40,852 bases of DNA from Gemmatimonadaceae bacterium (GCA_019752115.1 JAIEMN010000013.1:1-40852), one strand, 5' to 3'; shown: positions 24,983 through 34,118, counted from the stretch's first letter. Program-made: numbers and translations. Notes: generated from the sequence alone by a model not told the origin.

Positions 24983-26329
24983 ATGTCCGCTCCTGAACTC
25001 TCTCCGCTGTTGCAACACGAGGGAGACGCGATTTACGGTGCCGCAGTGCTGGCGACCTCATTCATTGAGAGCGCAGACGCACTTCCGCCGATGCCCGACG
25101 CCGTTCGTGAGGCTATCGAATCAGATCTTCAACTGTTGGCGCCTCAGTTTGCGGGAGTGTCACGAGCATCGCGCCTTGGGCAATGGCTCGACACGGCTGC
25201 CGTGTTCGAGGCACGCGGCTTACTCACCGCGACTAAACAACTGCTGTTTGCATTGCTCCGCCTGACGGGCTATACGTCGGACGCAGCAACCGTGGCCGCA
25301 CGCGCGCTCATCAGTGCGCGCATCGGTCGAGCCGCTCGCGTTGCTGGCGACCTCGTTGAGGCGTCGGAGTGGTATGAGGAGGCGCGGCGATGCGCATGGC
25401 AGTTGCCTGAGGAGTCGCGCTGGCTTGACGCGGCACCGAGCGCGCTATTGGGGCTCGGGATGGTCAGCGTCGGACGCGGAAACTATCCGCGCGCCGAGCG
25501 GCAGTTCACGGCCGTACTTCGCGAGAAGCCGTTGCTGGCGCCGATGTACCTTGTTCATGCGCAGATGGCTCTTTGCCTAGTACACCGCAAGCGCGCGCGC
25601 TTCGGGGATGCGCTTACGCTCTCGTGGGATGTGCTCGATCAGATCTCGCCCGAGGACCCGCGGTGGCCGGAGGTGCTGGTCACCATGGCAGAGCTGGCAG
25701 GTGAGCTCGGTATTGTCGCAGGGGCAGTCAAGGCGCGCCTTGCTGCACTTGCCGTCGCGCGAACCCCCCGCGTTGCGTCGGCGGCACTGGGCGGATTACT
25801 CTCGCTCTTGGCGGATTTGCCAGAGGAGGAGCGCTCGGCTGCCGTCATGCTTTTCCATCAGAGCACGTGGGGTCGCTATCTCTTTGGCGAGTGGAACACC
25901 GGTGCCGACGACACCCTTCGGCGTCTAGCACATCAGTCGCGGCGATGGATCGATGCCGCGCAGGCGCTCGGGCTCACGCCACACGATCAGGTGCTCTTGC
26001 TGATCGGTAGTGTGAGGCTTGCGATTCGAATCGGGCTCGCCCCGGAGCCGTGGACGGTCTCGTATATCGAAAAAGCGCGAACCCTTTCGAATGTGCATGC
26101 CTTTCATGAGCGCCAATTCGAGGTGGAGGCGCTTCATGAGCGTCTCGTCAACGCGCAGATGACGGCGGCGCAGTCTGAGGTAACGCAAGATGGCGCTGGG
26201 TTCTCCGAAGTCGCACGGAGAGATCCTCGCAACTCCGGTAGCCTACGCATGACCGAGTCATTGGCCATTGAGCGACTCCGTGGTGCCATCTTTACTTGCC
26301 AAATCGACGAGCGCGCAGTATTCGCTTAG
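24983..26329 (+). CDS. TPR-like helical repeat protein
   Basis: 448 residues from ATG 24983. Helical throughout with TPR-like units: LVEASEWYEEARRCAW, then LGLGMVSVGRGNYPRAERQF, then KRARFGDALTLSWDVLDQI. There is no signal peptide, membrane segment or catalytic motif, so it is probably a cytoplasmic scaffold or sensor. It is followed after only 18 bases by an AraC-type regulator in the same direction, and is divergent from the small lipoprotein. TPR proteins coupled to regulators often sense peptides or partner proteins (Rap/PlcR logic), but this one has no DNA-binding domain itself, so a modulator of the downstream regulator is inference. Ribosome-binding site weak. Confidence 0.65.
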   Translation: MSAPELSPLLQHEGDAIYGAAVLATSFIESADALPPMPDAVREAIESDLQLLAPQFAGVSRASRLGQWLDTAAVFEARGLLTATKQLLFALLRLTGYTSDAATVAARALISARIGRAARVAGDLVEASEWYEEARRCAWQLPEESRWLDAAPSALLGLGMVSVGRGNYPRAERQFTAVLREKPLLAPMYLVHAQMALCLVHRKRARFGDALTLSWDVLDQISPEDPRWPEVLVTMAELAGELGIVAGAVKARLAALAVARTPRVASAALGGLLSLLADLPEEERSAAVMLFHQSTWGRYLFGEWNTGADDTLRRLAHQSRRWIDAAQALGLTPHDQVLLLIGSVRLAIRIGLAPEPWTVSYIEKARTLSNVHAFHERQFEVEALHERLVNAQMTAAQSEVTQDGAGFSEVARRDPRNSGSLRMTESLAIERLRGAIFTCQIDERAVFA

Positions 26330-26347
26330 TACACGCCCGTCGAATTA

Positions 26348-27211
26348 ATGGTCAAATCAATCGCGCGGGGCAAATTCGTAACTCCTTTGGGAGGCGCGGC
26401 ATCAATTCCGTTTCCCGACGGCGTTGTGGCATTTCGGCTCCCCACGAGCGGGCAGCGCGTCATTGTTGACGCGCTGTCGGGATATGCACCCCTTCGCTTC
26501 ACTGCGGATGTATTGGAGTGTCGACTATGGCTACAAGAGCGACGCTCGCCTGCTCTCGTGGTCTCCATCCCACGTTCGGTAAGTGCGCCTGACTTCCAGG
26601 AACTGCTCGACCTCAGAGCAGAATTTCCGTTGGTCGCGATGATCGGCCTCTTTATCGCGAAGGAGTCGGACCTTGCTGCATTGGCCCGTCTTGCGGCAGC
26701 GGGCGTTGCCGACGTGCTTCCCGTGGAACAGCCGAGCATCGCGCATCATGTTCGCAGCACGCTGTCGCGCGCCCAAGCCGAGTCCTTGAGCAGTCGCGTT
26801 TGGCGCTTGGCTGCGGTCAACGTTACCGATTCTGCGGCGTCGCTACTTCGACCGGCATTGCGCCTCGCGCATTCGCCAATTTCCCTGCCCGTCTTGGCGA
26901 ATGCAGTGCGCATGCATGAGCGGTCGGTTCGGAAGTACTGCCACGCGAATGCCCTACCCTCACCGCAGTGGATCATTGGCTGGGCTCGCTCCCTCTTGGT
27001 CGCCTACTATCTAGAAGAGAGTGGACGCAGCATTCAGAGCATTGCAACACTGCTGGGCTACAAGTCTTCGTCACTCTTAGCCAATCATCTTAAGCGCTAC
27101 ACGGGAAAGACTGCGAGTGTACTCCGCGAGGAGAGCCCGCTCAGGACCGTCGGCCGCTTGCTCGAGTCCGCGCTCGCGCCGCCGCCTGGCTCGCCACATC
27201 GCGAGAGCTAG
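26348..27211 (+). CDS. AraC-type regulator with degenerate receiver-like N-terminus
   Basis: 287 residues. The C-terminal DNA-binding domain (about 178-260) shows two helix-turn-helix units: LPVLANAVRMHERSVRKYC and IQSIATLLGYKSSSLLANHL, followed by KRYTGK, the AraC signature region. Residues ~68-140 (ALVVSIPRS, then FPLVAMIGLFIAKESDLAAL, then AAAGVADVLP) have the strand-helix rhythm of a response-regulator receiver, but I find no phospho-acceptor Asp at the end of strand 3, so it is a pseudo-receiver if one at all. The same segment is recognisable in the regulator at 36123-36935. It probably shares an operon with the TPR-like gene (18-base gap). The start lacks a clear ribosome-binding site, suggesting translational coupling. 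Confidence 0.75.
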   Translation: MVKSIARGKFVTPLGGAASIPFPDGVVAFRLPTSGQRVIVDALSGYAPLRFTADVLECRLWLQERRSPALVVSIPRSVSAPDFQELLDLRAEFPLVAMIGLFIAKESDLAALARLAAAGVADVLPVEQPSIAHHVRSTLSRAQAESLSSRVWRLAAVNVTDSAASLLRPALRLAHSPISLPVLANAVRMHERSVRKYCHANALPSPQWIIGWARSLLVAYYLEESGRSIQSIATLLGYKSSSLLANHLKRYTGKTASVLREESPLRTVGRLLESALAPPPGSPHRES

Positions 27212-27523
27212 CATCGCTGTCGAGATCATCCGGAGCGTGGACGCCAAACATGCAGAGGTGCGCCACTGCCCCCGAGCGCCCGGTGGCTCCTCCTCCTCCT
27301 CTCGAGTTTCTGGTGATACTGCGGTCGCGCCAACAGTTGCTGATGCCGTAACGCTGGATCCCACCGGCTCATTTGATGTGGCCGGAGCACCGGTCCAGAA
27401 ATTCTGACCAACGACCACTGAACACAGAGCCGACGCGCCGCAGGCTGTTGGCTGGATTGAGCTCGGACCTCTACTTCAGTGCTCACGAACTAACGATGCG
27501 GTATTGCTGCGGGCCCGGGCGCC
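27212..27523. other. Convergent intergenic region
   Basis: 312 bases between the convergent ends of the regulator and the large secreted protein. It contains a short CTC-rich low-complexity patch near 27288-27304. No gene or clear terminator is seen. Confidence 0.4.
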
Positions 27524-29776
27524 TTACTTGCCAAGCTGTACCGAGAACCCTGGTCGAACGAGCCATGACGCGTCAGGAAAGAAGGCCCGGCCCTCCGCCA
27601 TCGGGAAGAGCCCACCAACGAAGAACTCAAATGCCACCGCCCCACTCATGCTGCGAGTGAAGTAGTTAAGGCCAGCAACCGTACTAAGGTCTGAGCGAAA
27701 CGCGTTCTCGCGCTTCGGGTCCGTCTGTCCAGCGAGCACGGTGCCCACTGTCAAGCTGATCGGAAGCTCGCCGCGTCCCAGACACCCAAGCAAGTAGTCT
27801 TTGATGGTGCATTTGCGCGTGCTGTATGCAGACAGCGTGAATAGCGCGCCAGCATACTGAGCCGCCGCGATTGCCTTGCCCTTGCGTACCGAGATCATCG
27901 CCGACGGAAGCGCGAGCCGCGGTACGGTGGACAACCAGCCTCTTCGAGAAACCTGATAGGTGCGCCCGGGGAGACCTCGGGTGGACGTCCGATACCCGGT
28001 GGGGTCAAATGCGACATCGATTTGCACGCTAGAGCGCTTAGTGCCGTATGTGAGCGCCTTATCGACTAACGTGTCGATGCGCACGACTACATTTGAGAAC
28101 GCGGGGCACTGTTCGTTGACCGAGTACGGTCGGCCATTTCTCGGGGGCGGGACAATAGCCAGGCAAATGGACTTGACCTTTGCAACCGTACCGTCTGGCT
28201 CCCGCGCGGTCACGAGCACGCGTACATACTGCACCCCATTCGCGCCGTTCTGGTCGATCTTCGCCCCGGTAAACTCAAGCTGTAGATCGTTTATGCGTTC
28301 AAGCGGCAAGAGCGAGTCGGGGGCCACGTCAATGCGCGCCACTCCGCGGCGCGAACTGTCCGTGTCTAACGTCGTCAGTCGCATAAATGACCACGTGACC
28401 TCTGGCGACGAACTCTCAACCACCTTCGCCACCGCCGTCCCGACCGTTCGCCCTCCCGCATCGACAGCGGCGAACTGAACGCTCTTGTCAACGTAACCCG
28501 GGATATGACACTGAGCCGTAGTATGCCGCTCCGGATCAACCCATTGGCACGGGACGTCTTCAGCGGCGACCTCTCGGATATCGAGCAACGCATCGCCGCG
28601 CAGTCGCAGCGTGATAGCCTCGTCCGCCGACACGACAAGATCGCTCCGACTGGACGATCCGTCGGTCCGACCGGAGACTGTCCACGCAGTCACTTTGGGC
28701 GTCGGCGTGACAACCAGCCGCGCGAGCTGAAGTGGCGCGAGAGAATCGGCATCAACAACCTCAAGTGGCGGCATGGTCGGAACGCTTGCATAGCCTCCGC
28801 GATGTCGGAGCGGCTCCAACAGGACAAACGCGCCGCCCGCGGCCTGCGTTATCACCTTAAAGGCCGCGATGACGGCGCCGACGCCAGTCGCCTGCGCCGA
28901 CATTTCGCGAACAAGGTAACGCCGACCCTCTCGGAGGCGAACAGCCTCGCTTGTGAACACGGCAACAGCCCCCGTTCCTTCTCGCAAGCCAATGATTGGA
29001 CTTGCTCGCTGCTCATCCGCGAAGAACTCAAGCATGCGCGGGGAGCCAGCCGCCTTTTGCGTTGCAAGAGAAAACTTCATGCGAAAGCGATTTGTCAATT
29101 CTGTCGTGATGATCTTGCGATTGAGACTCAGCTCCAGGACATGCTCGCCGGCAGGAAGTCCTTTCGGTATGGGAATCGTCGCGGCTCCCCCGCGCACACT
29201 CACTACGACTGGGGCAGCATCAAGCAGCGCATCGCCCGCGGCGTCCAGAACGTTCACATCTCCGACTAGGACGATAGTGCCGCTCGATTGATCGACGCAG
29301 ATGGTAGCCGCACAATTCGGGGTCGCCGATGCCAGAATAGACAGCTCTGGCATGGGCGAGAAGACCACACGGAGTGTGTCAACGGGCGCTCGTCCGAGTG
29401 CGATTAGGGCAGTACTCATACCCGGTACCGCGATGGCCGGAATCAGATCGAACTCCATCGCTGAATCCTTCGTACGGCCTATCGCGGAGAGCGCATAGGT
29501 GGGAGAAAGCGGCGAGAGTTGGAGCGAGTCCAGAGCGGGTCCGGCACCCTCAATTCTGATCGGAATGCGTCGTCCCTCAGACGCTCCAGGTAAATAGATG
29601 GTGCACCCCTCTTGCCTTGAGTTATAGCTCCTCTCGTCCGCGCGTTGCGCGGTGATCGTCAAGTCGAGACCGGCCTTTGTTCTGCACTGCCCATGCGCGG
29701 CGAGCGGCACGCCGAGAATCACCATAAGTCCGAGGGTGCACATTACTCGCGGGCGATCCAACAACACACGAACCAT
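27524..29776 (-). CDS. Large secreted protein of unknown function, possible outer-membrane C-terminus
   Basis: 750 residues from ATG 29776, chosen because it starts a clear signal peptide (MVRVLLDRPRVMCTLGLMVI, cleavage near AHG-Q); further upstream starts add non-signal sequence. The body is beta-rich and resembles strings of Ig-like or bacterial surface domains (VVSVRGGAATIPIPKGLPAG; VTWSFMRLTTLD). The last ~150 residues alternate hydrophobic and polar residues in short strands (AQYAGALFTLSAY, VAFEFFVGGLF) and end GFSVQLGK, which could be an outer-membrane barrel or a compact beta domain. Five or more Cys are spread through the chain. There is no enzyme motif. It stands alone between two gene-poor stretches. 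Confidence 0.6.
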   Translation of the reverse strand: MVRVLLDRPRVMCTLGLMVILGVPLAAHGQCRTKAGLDLTITAQRADERSYNSRQEGCTIYLPGASEGRRIPIRIEGAGPALDSLQLSPLSPTYALSAIGRTKDSAMEFDLIPAIAVPGMSTALIALGRAPVDTLRVVFSPMPELSILASATPNCAATICVDQSSGTIVLVGDVNVLDAAGDALLDAAPVVVSVRGGAATIPIPKGLPAGEHVLELSLNRKIITTELTNRFRMKFSLATQKAAGSPRMLEFFADEQRASPIIGLREGTGAVAVFTSEAVRLREGRRYLVREMSAQATGVGAVIAAFKVITQAAGGAFVLLEPLRHRGGYASVPTMPPLEVVDADSLAPLQLARLVVTPTPKVTAWTVSGRTDGSSSRSDLVVSADEAITLRLRGDALLDIREVAAEDVPCQWVDPERHTTAQCHIPGYVDKSVQFAAVDAGGRTVGTAVAKVVESSSPEVTWSFMRLTTLDTDSSRRGVARIDVAPDSLLPLERINDLQLEFTGAKIDQNGANGVQYVRVLVTAREPDGTVAKVKSICLAIVPPPRNGRPYSVNEQCPAFSNVVVRIDTLVDKALTYGTKRSSVQIDVAFDPTGYRTSTRGLPGRTYQVSRRGWLSTVPRLALPSAMISVRKGKAIAAAQYAGALFTLSAYSTRKCTIKDYLLGCLGRGELPISLTVGTVLAGQTDPKRENAFRSDLSTVAGLNYFTRSMSGAVAFEFFVGGLFPMAEGRAFFPDASWLVRPGFSVQLGK

Positions 29777-30787
29777 GGGCTCTATCATATGGAATACCAA
29801 TCGGTGAGTACGGTGGGCGTCTGGCAACACCGCGCAGGCGATGAGTGGACGCGCCGCTTTGTGCATGCTCGTGATGTCGTACGGGAGCATCGAGTACCGT
29901 AGAGGGTGCCCGAGATCGCGACCAGGGTGCCCCATCTCTACGCTTGCGTTCACGCGTCGGATCGGCAGCGAGTGCCACGCGCTTTGAGCCGATCATTCCG
30001 CCGCGGTATCTGAAAGTCAACATTCGACATGTGCACTACTTTACGTAATCGGAACTTCGTCATTGTTGAGCCGTCGAATTCTCGTACGCCGCATCTGTGT
30101 CGGCGAGGGGGATTGTGGCCTCCGCAGTCTCCACTTGGGTAGTTGCCGACTACTGACTGGCGTTGAATCTCCGGCTAGTGTTAGAGCGTATCGCTGGCGT
30201 CAGTTCCCATCGCGACTCGTCACGGCACTGGCGTAATCCCGCCCGTGCCGCATGACGTTCCGCGATGAGAACAGTTTCAACACCGCGAACATGTGAAGCT
30301 CGCCGCTCTGACCAGGATTCATGCACGACGCTTGCATCTCAGGTGGATCTGCGCCTGCGCGACTTCTGCGGCAGCCACACCGCCGACGCACGTTCGACAC
30401 TCATGCCGTGGGAGAGGGCGCGGTCGCGCACATGGTGGCGCTCAGCAATATTGCCTATTCGGCCCCGATCACTGCGCGGCGCGATACGCTGCTTGCCTAG
30501 TGACAAAATGATGAGTCAGCCGTACGTTCGGTCGTCGGCCGCGTGGAGCCCTGGGTACGACGGGCGGGTCGCACTTCCTCCAATCGTTTCGGTTGCTCGG
30601 TCAGTGCGTCTCGTCATCGCATGGCGGGGTTCGCTTCAGCGGTGGCTGCGGGCAGTCTTGCAGTGCCGCCGGGGGCGCGGGCGCGGCAGCCGCGCGGTAC
30701 AGGTTCTAGCGTCGTCGCAGATCGTAGCACGCGCGGGTCCGACCTCAGACCGTCGCTGTGGTACATGCTTTCATCCCCCTTGTTCGC
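29777..30787. other. Gene-poor region upstream of the subtilase
   Basis: About 1 kb between the divergent large secreted protein and the subtilase. Short open frames exist but have no domain, signal peptide or ribosome-binding site. A TATTCGGCCCCGAT segment near 30456-30469 resembles the half-site seen at 24841. Otherwise I see nothing. Confidence 0.4.
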
Positions 30788-32107
30788 ATGAGTCCTTCAT
30801 TTCAGTCTATCCCGATTAATCGTGCGCGCCGAGAGGCAGCAGCCTTCCCGACCGATGGTCGGAGGGAATACGTTCGGCTGTTCCTCCGCATGCGTCGCCG
30901 GCCGTCCGGCCGGTTCGTGTTTCCGCGCCTGCGTGGAGCCAAGTATGTATATCGCGCGCGAATGCACCCCGATGTCTTAGTCGTCGACGTCCCTGTGGAG
31001 ACCGCGCGTCGACTAAAGCGACAGCATCAATCGGATCCCAAGCGCGGGTTCCATGTGTTCTCGGGGGGCAGTGTGGTGCGCGCCTCGGTACCGGCGACGG
31101 CGACGCCCGCCTCCGGTGCGTCGTCGGTTCCTCGGACCATGCACGACGTGCTGCAGCAGATTCGCGCGCCAATGGCGTGGGCGTCGTCGAGGGGAGCCGG
31201 CGCGCGAATCGCGGTCATTGACTCAGGGATCTCGGGGCAGCTGCGGGAGTTTCCCGTGGCGAAGCGGTCGGCCGAGTCTCGCTGTTTTATACGTTCTCAA
31301 GATCCGCTTGTTCGAGATCCGTGGTTCGATCCCGACGGGCACGGCTCGATGATTGCCGGCATTGCCGCCGCGACCCGGGCTGACCAGGGACGATACGATG
31401 GTGTCGCTCCGGACGCCGAAGTGATTTCTTGTAAGACGCGCACGGACGCGGTCGACATCTTTCTGGCGTTCGACCGCCTACGGGCACTCCTTCGGCGGGG
31501 ACAGCTGAAGAATCTGGTGGTGCTTTGCGCTTTTGCGTTTCAGGAAGCCTCCTCGCCGGATGACGAGCGCGTTGACCTGTTGATTGAGGTGGTGCGAGAC
31601 ATCATCGCACGCGGCGCCGTTGTTGTGTTCGCGGCCGGCAACAACCATCCACCGGTGGGGTGGACGGGATCGGTCGGCCACATGTCGGGTAACTCCATCT
31701 GGGGGCCCGGCTCTCTGGACGAGGTGCTGTGCGTGGGTTCCGTGTCCGAAGCTGAGGACATGGCGGCGCCGCCTGGTGGACACGACGCGGAGGGGCATCA
31801 CCGTAGTAGTCACGGCCCCGGCGAATTCGCCCAATCCTATCCCAAGCCGGACTGCGTCGCGCCGACGTACGGCGAGGTGATTTGGCGTGATGGCTATCGA
31901 GCGCGCCTCTGGTGGGGCAGCAGCGGGGCAGCCGCACAGGCCGCAGGGTTGGCGGCATTGATTCGCGCGCAGTATCCTACGCTGTCGCCCGCAGAGGTCG
32001 CCAGAGCAATCCGCGGTAGTTGTCGGGGCCTGAACCTTGCTCCGACGCAGTGCGGCGCAGGATGTATCGATTGTGCGGCGGCTTTGCGTGCGGCGTCGCC
32101 ACTGTAG
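30788..32107 (+). CDS. Subtilisin-like (S8) serine protease, cytoplasmic
   Basis: 439 residues from ATG 30788; a GTG at 30758 would add ten residues. The catalytic triad is intact: Asp145 (IAVIDSGIS), His185 (DPDGHGSMIAGI) and Ser379 in WWGSSGAAAQAAGLAAL, where GSS replaces the usual GTS; the oxyanion Asn285 is in FAAGNNH. Residues ~25-100 are a basic strand-helix segment ahead of the protease domain, possibly a propeptide-like fold. There is no signal peptide or membrane segment, so it acts inside the cell or leaves by another route. Six Cys fall in the last ~75 residues, including CGAGCIDCAAAL at the end. A 75-residue gene follows 48 bases later. Such leaderless subtilases occur in peptide maturation and toxin or defence modules; which applies is open. 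Confidence 0.85.
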   Translation: MSPSFQSIPINRARREAAAFPTDGRREYVRLFLRMRRRPSGRFVFPRLRGAKYVYRARMHPDVLVVDVPVETARRLKRQHQSDPKRGFHVFSGGSVVRASVPATATPASGASSVPRTMHDVLQQIRAPMAWASSRGAGARIAVIDSGISGQLREFPVAKRSAESRCFIRSQDPLVRDPWFDPDGHGSMIAGIAAATRADQGRYDGVAPDAEVISCKTRTDAVDIFLAFDRLRALLRRGQLKNLVVLCAFAFQEASSPDDERVDLLIEVVRDIIARGAVVVFAAGNNHPPVGWTGSVGHMSGNSIWGPGSLDEVLCVGSVSEAEDMAAPPGGHDAEGHHRSSHGPGEFAQSYPKPDCVAPTYGEVIWRDGYRARLWWGSSGAAAQAAGLAALIRAQYPTLSPAEVARAIRGSCRGLNLAPTQCGAGCIDCAAALRAASPL

Positions 32108-32155
32108 TATGCTGTAGAGACGGTCAGTCTAAACCAGGGCCAACCGGATCGCCTA

Positions 32156-32383
32156 GTGAACGGATTTGTCGTGTTTCCCGAACGCGCGGACCGCAAGCGC
32201 TTCATGAAACGTCCAGAAATTCGTGACCTTGCCCGACGAACAGATAGTCTCATCTGTTCGTCGGGCCCGCGGCATGTGGTGACCTTCCAAGGACTTTCGG
32301 AACAGGAGGTCGCACTGATTCGCACCGCTGCGCACGAGACACTGGGCAAGGTTCTCTCCTCGTTTCAGTTCGTCGTCGCCTAG
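32156..32383 (+). CDS. 75-residue protein downstream of the subtilase
   Basis: Starts at GTG 32156 (MNGFVVFPERADRKRFMKRP if read with initiator Met) and ends FQFVVA. The order of strands and helices (VVFPER; EIRDLARRTDS; RHVVTFQGLSEQEVALIRTA) suggests a small alpha/beta fold. The FVVFPER start resembles FVFPRL in the N-terminal domain of the subtilase upstream. It might therefore be an inhibitor/propeptide-like partner or a substrate of the protease; this rests on position and a short resemblance only. Its coding sequence contains a perfect 15-bp inverted repeat, and a terminator-like hairpin follows. No good ribosome-binding site is visible. Confidence 0.55.
   Translation: MNGFVVFPERADRKRFMKRPEIRDLARRTDSLICSSGPRHVVTFQGLSEQEVALIRTAAHETLGKVLSSFQFVVA
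32231..32266 (+). repeat. Perfect 15-bp inverted repeat inside a coding region
   Basis: GCCCGACGAACAGAT (32231-32245) and ATCTGTTCGTCGGGC (32252-32266) are perfect inverted copies with a six-base loop AGTCTC. In RNA this is a very stable stem in the middle of the 75-residue gene; in DNA it is a 36-base palindrome-like site. Confidence 0.8.
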
Positions 32384-32401
32384 GCAGCGAACGCACGCCG
32401 T

Positions 32402-32435
32402 GCCGGCCGCCCGCGGTCGTGGCCGGCGCTTGTTT
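32402..32435 (+). terminator. Intrinsic terminator after the subtilase/75-residue gene pair
   Basis: GCCGGCC (32402-32408) pairs perfectly with GGCCGGC (32421-32427) and is followed by GCTTGTTT. It begins 19 bases after the stop at 32381-32383 and precedes a convergent gene end. Confidence 0.55.
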
Positions 32436-32519
32436 GGGCGTCTGGAATGACCAAACGGAATGCGCTGAACGGCGCTGTCAAAGCGAGCTCGCCTTCCGCC
32501 TTATGCCGACGGCTCCGCC

Positions 32520-33890
32520 TCAGTTGCTCGACTGGACCAAGAACTCATCGTCGATGCTGGCAACGTCTTCGGGACCCGTTGATTGGAAGTGCAGCCGATA
32601 CATCCCGGCGAGATCCGGCATGCGGATTCGCAGCGACAAGCTCTCGAGAGCGGCACCTTGGTAGGAGACAGGCTCCCCTCCGACAACCTGAAGACTCTCG
32701 GCAGCAGCATCTGGCTCGGGAAGCTGGTGAACCTCTATCGTGCCCGTAATCAACCGGACGCCACGGCCATGGAAGCTGAGAGTGAGCGGCACTGACGTGC
32801 CTGGGTCAGCGACGCGGTCGCGGAGCGCCAGCTGGACGTTCACAGTGTGCGAGGCGCGACTCACTCCCACACGGCCAAAGAGTGAGAACAAGCCCTCACG
32901 CACACGCGAGTCTCGATAGAGTGTCCCGTGCTCACCGCCTACCGGTAACCCCTGCTCGCCGGATAAACTCGCACTCCAGGACGGAACAGTCCCGTCACCG
33001 GCGTCAGCGACTTCGAGCGCAGTTGCCACCATGGCGGTGTGCTGCGTACGCAGCTCCACCGCCGTTGTAGTCGGCTGTCGCGTTCCCACGAAGCAGAAAT
33101 AACGCACGTGCGACGGCCGCCGCGTGTGGTCGAGCCCAGCGTGAAATTGCTCGGCAGCGGCCAGATTTTCCGGAACAAGGTTGAGCGCACGAGCAGTGGA
33201 CGTATCATACACGTCTAGGGCCTCGCGCCGCTGCTGCAGCTCTCGCTGCCATGCGAACGGCTCACCACGCGGGGGAAACAGCTGATAGAGTGAGGGAAAA
33301 CGCGGATCTCGGGCGAGCAGCGTCGCCTGATCTTGGCTCAGAAACAGCTTTCTTCGCTGGCCGAGTGCGACCAACAGCGCCTCTGGCGCCCCACGATGCG
33401 GGGTCCCCAGCGTAATTAGCCCAACGACAGCGGCGATACCCGGACGCTCAGTGAAGCGCCCACACTCAAGCGCGAATCGCGCGATCAGTCCGCCCATGCT
33501 ATGCGCTACCAGAACAATTCGAACGTTCTGTCCTCGGTGCCCGACGATGCGATCCAGCAGGTCGACCAAATTCGTTGCGCTCTCGGCGTTATCGCGGCGC
33601 CAATCGTATGGGAAACTAATCATCGACCCGTCGAGTGGGTCAGTATCCGCGCCCGCTTCGGAGAAGCCACATCGCTCTAGATCATTGATGAGTCCCGCGT
33701 ACTGCTCCGTAAACGGCCCGTAGCGACGAATTACATCGCCCACGGTTAGGTCGTCCCGCAGAAGCTGCTCGATCTGCGCATACCGTCGAAAGAGTCCGCT
33801 AGCCGGGCCGGGCCATACGCGTGCGTCCCCGAAGTGGAGCTCCGATCCCATTGTTCCTGGTATGAGCACCGCAACGTTCGCGTTCCGCAT
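32520..33890 (-). CDS. LCAT-type alpha/beta hydrolase (lipase or acyltransferase-like)
   Basis: 456 residues from ATG 33890. The N-terminus VAVLIPGTMGSELHF and the segment SFPYDWRRDN are hallmarks of the lecithin:cholesterol acyltransferase/PDAT-like group of alpha/beta hydrolases. The nucleophile is Ser131 in LVAHSMGGL, with a likely triad of Asp299 (GDGTVPSWS) and His321 (GEHGTLYRD). Residues after ~335 form an extra beta-rich domain (HTVNVQLALRDRVADPGTSV; LESLSLRIRMPD) ending MYRLHFQSTG, probably a binding module. There is no signal peptide, so the enzyme may be cytoplasmic or exported by a non-Sec route. The substrate is probably a lipid or other ester, but cannot be told. It shares a strand with the 530-residue protein, ~400 bases apart. 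Confidence 0.8.
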   Translation of the reverse strand: MRNANVAVLIPGTMGSELHFGDARVWPGPASGLFRRYAQIEQLLRDDLTVGDVIRRYGPFTEQYAGLINDLERCGFSEAGADTDPLDGSMISFPYDWRRDNAESATNLVDLLDRIVGHRGQNVRIVLVAHSMGGLIARFALECGRFTERPGIAAVVGLITLGTPHRGAPEALLVALGQRRKLFLSQDQATLLARDPRFPSLYQLFPPRGEPFAWQRELQQRREALDVYDTSTARALNLVPENLAAAEQFHAGLDHTRRPSHVRYFCFVGTRQPTTTAVELRTQHTAMVATALEVADAGDGTVPSWSASLSGEQGLPVGGEHGTLYRDSRVREGLFSLFGRVGVSRASHTVNVQLALRDRVADPGTSVPLTLSFHGRGVRLITGTIEVHQLPEPDAAAESLQVVGGEPVSYQGAALESLSLRIRMPDLAGMYRLHFQSTGPEDVASIDDEFLVQSSN

Positions 33891-33893
33891 TGT

Positions 33894-34118
33894 TCACTCA
33901 AGCAGAAGGGTGATCTCAGCTTCGGCTGAGAGGCGATGACGCTCTAACATGGCGCACAGATCATCCCACTGTCGAGTCCCAGTCCTGCGGACATCTCGCG
34001 TCGGCTGCAGCGCGGCGACCGTCTTTTCACTAATCGGCCATCGCTGCTCGGGGACGCGCAATCGCGAGGTCGACCGCATCGCCGGCTGAGCTCTCCATAC
34101 GCGAGCAGCGGCAGACAT
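33894..34118 (-). CDS. Possible small ORF just upstream of the hydrolase
   Basis: 74 codons from ATG 34118, stopping three bases before the hydrolase ATG. The last part (RQWDDLCAMLERHRLSAEAE, then ITLLLE) reads like a real helical protein; the first part is Arg-rich. The near-contiguity with the hydrolase start would allow translational coupling. No domain or clear ribosome-binding site. Doubtful. Confidence 0.3.
   Translation of the reverse strand: MSAAARVWRAQPAMRSTSRLRVPEQRWPISEKTVAALQPTRDVRRTGTRQWDDLCAMLERHRLSAEAEITLLLE

Noticed and set aside
27117-27407. Open frame overlapping the end of the second regulator
   Set aside because: Out of frame with a well-supported regulator, Ser/Arg-rich, no start signal.
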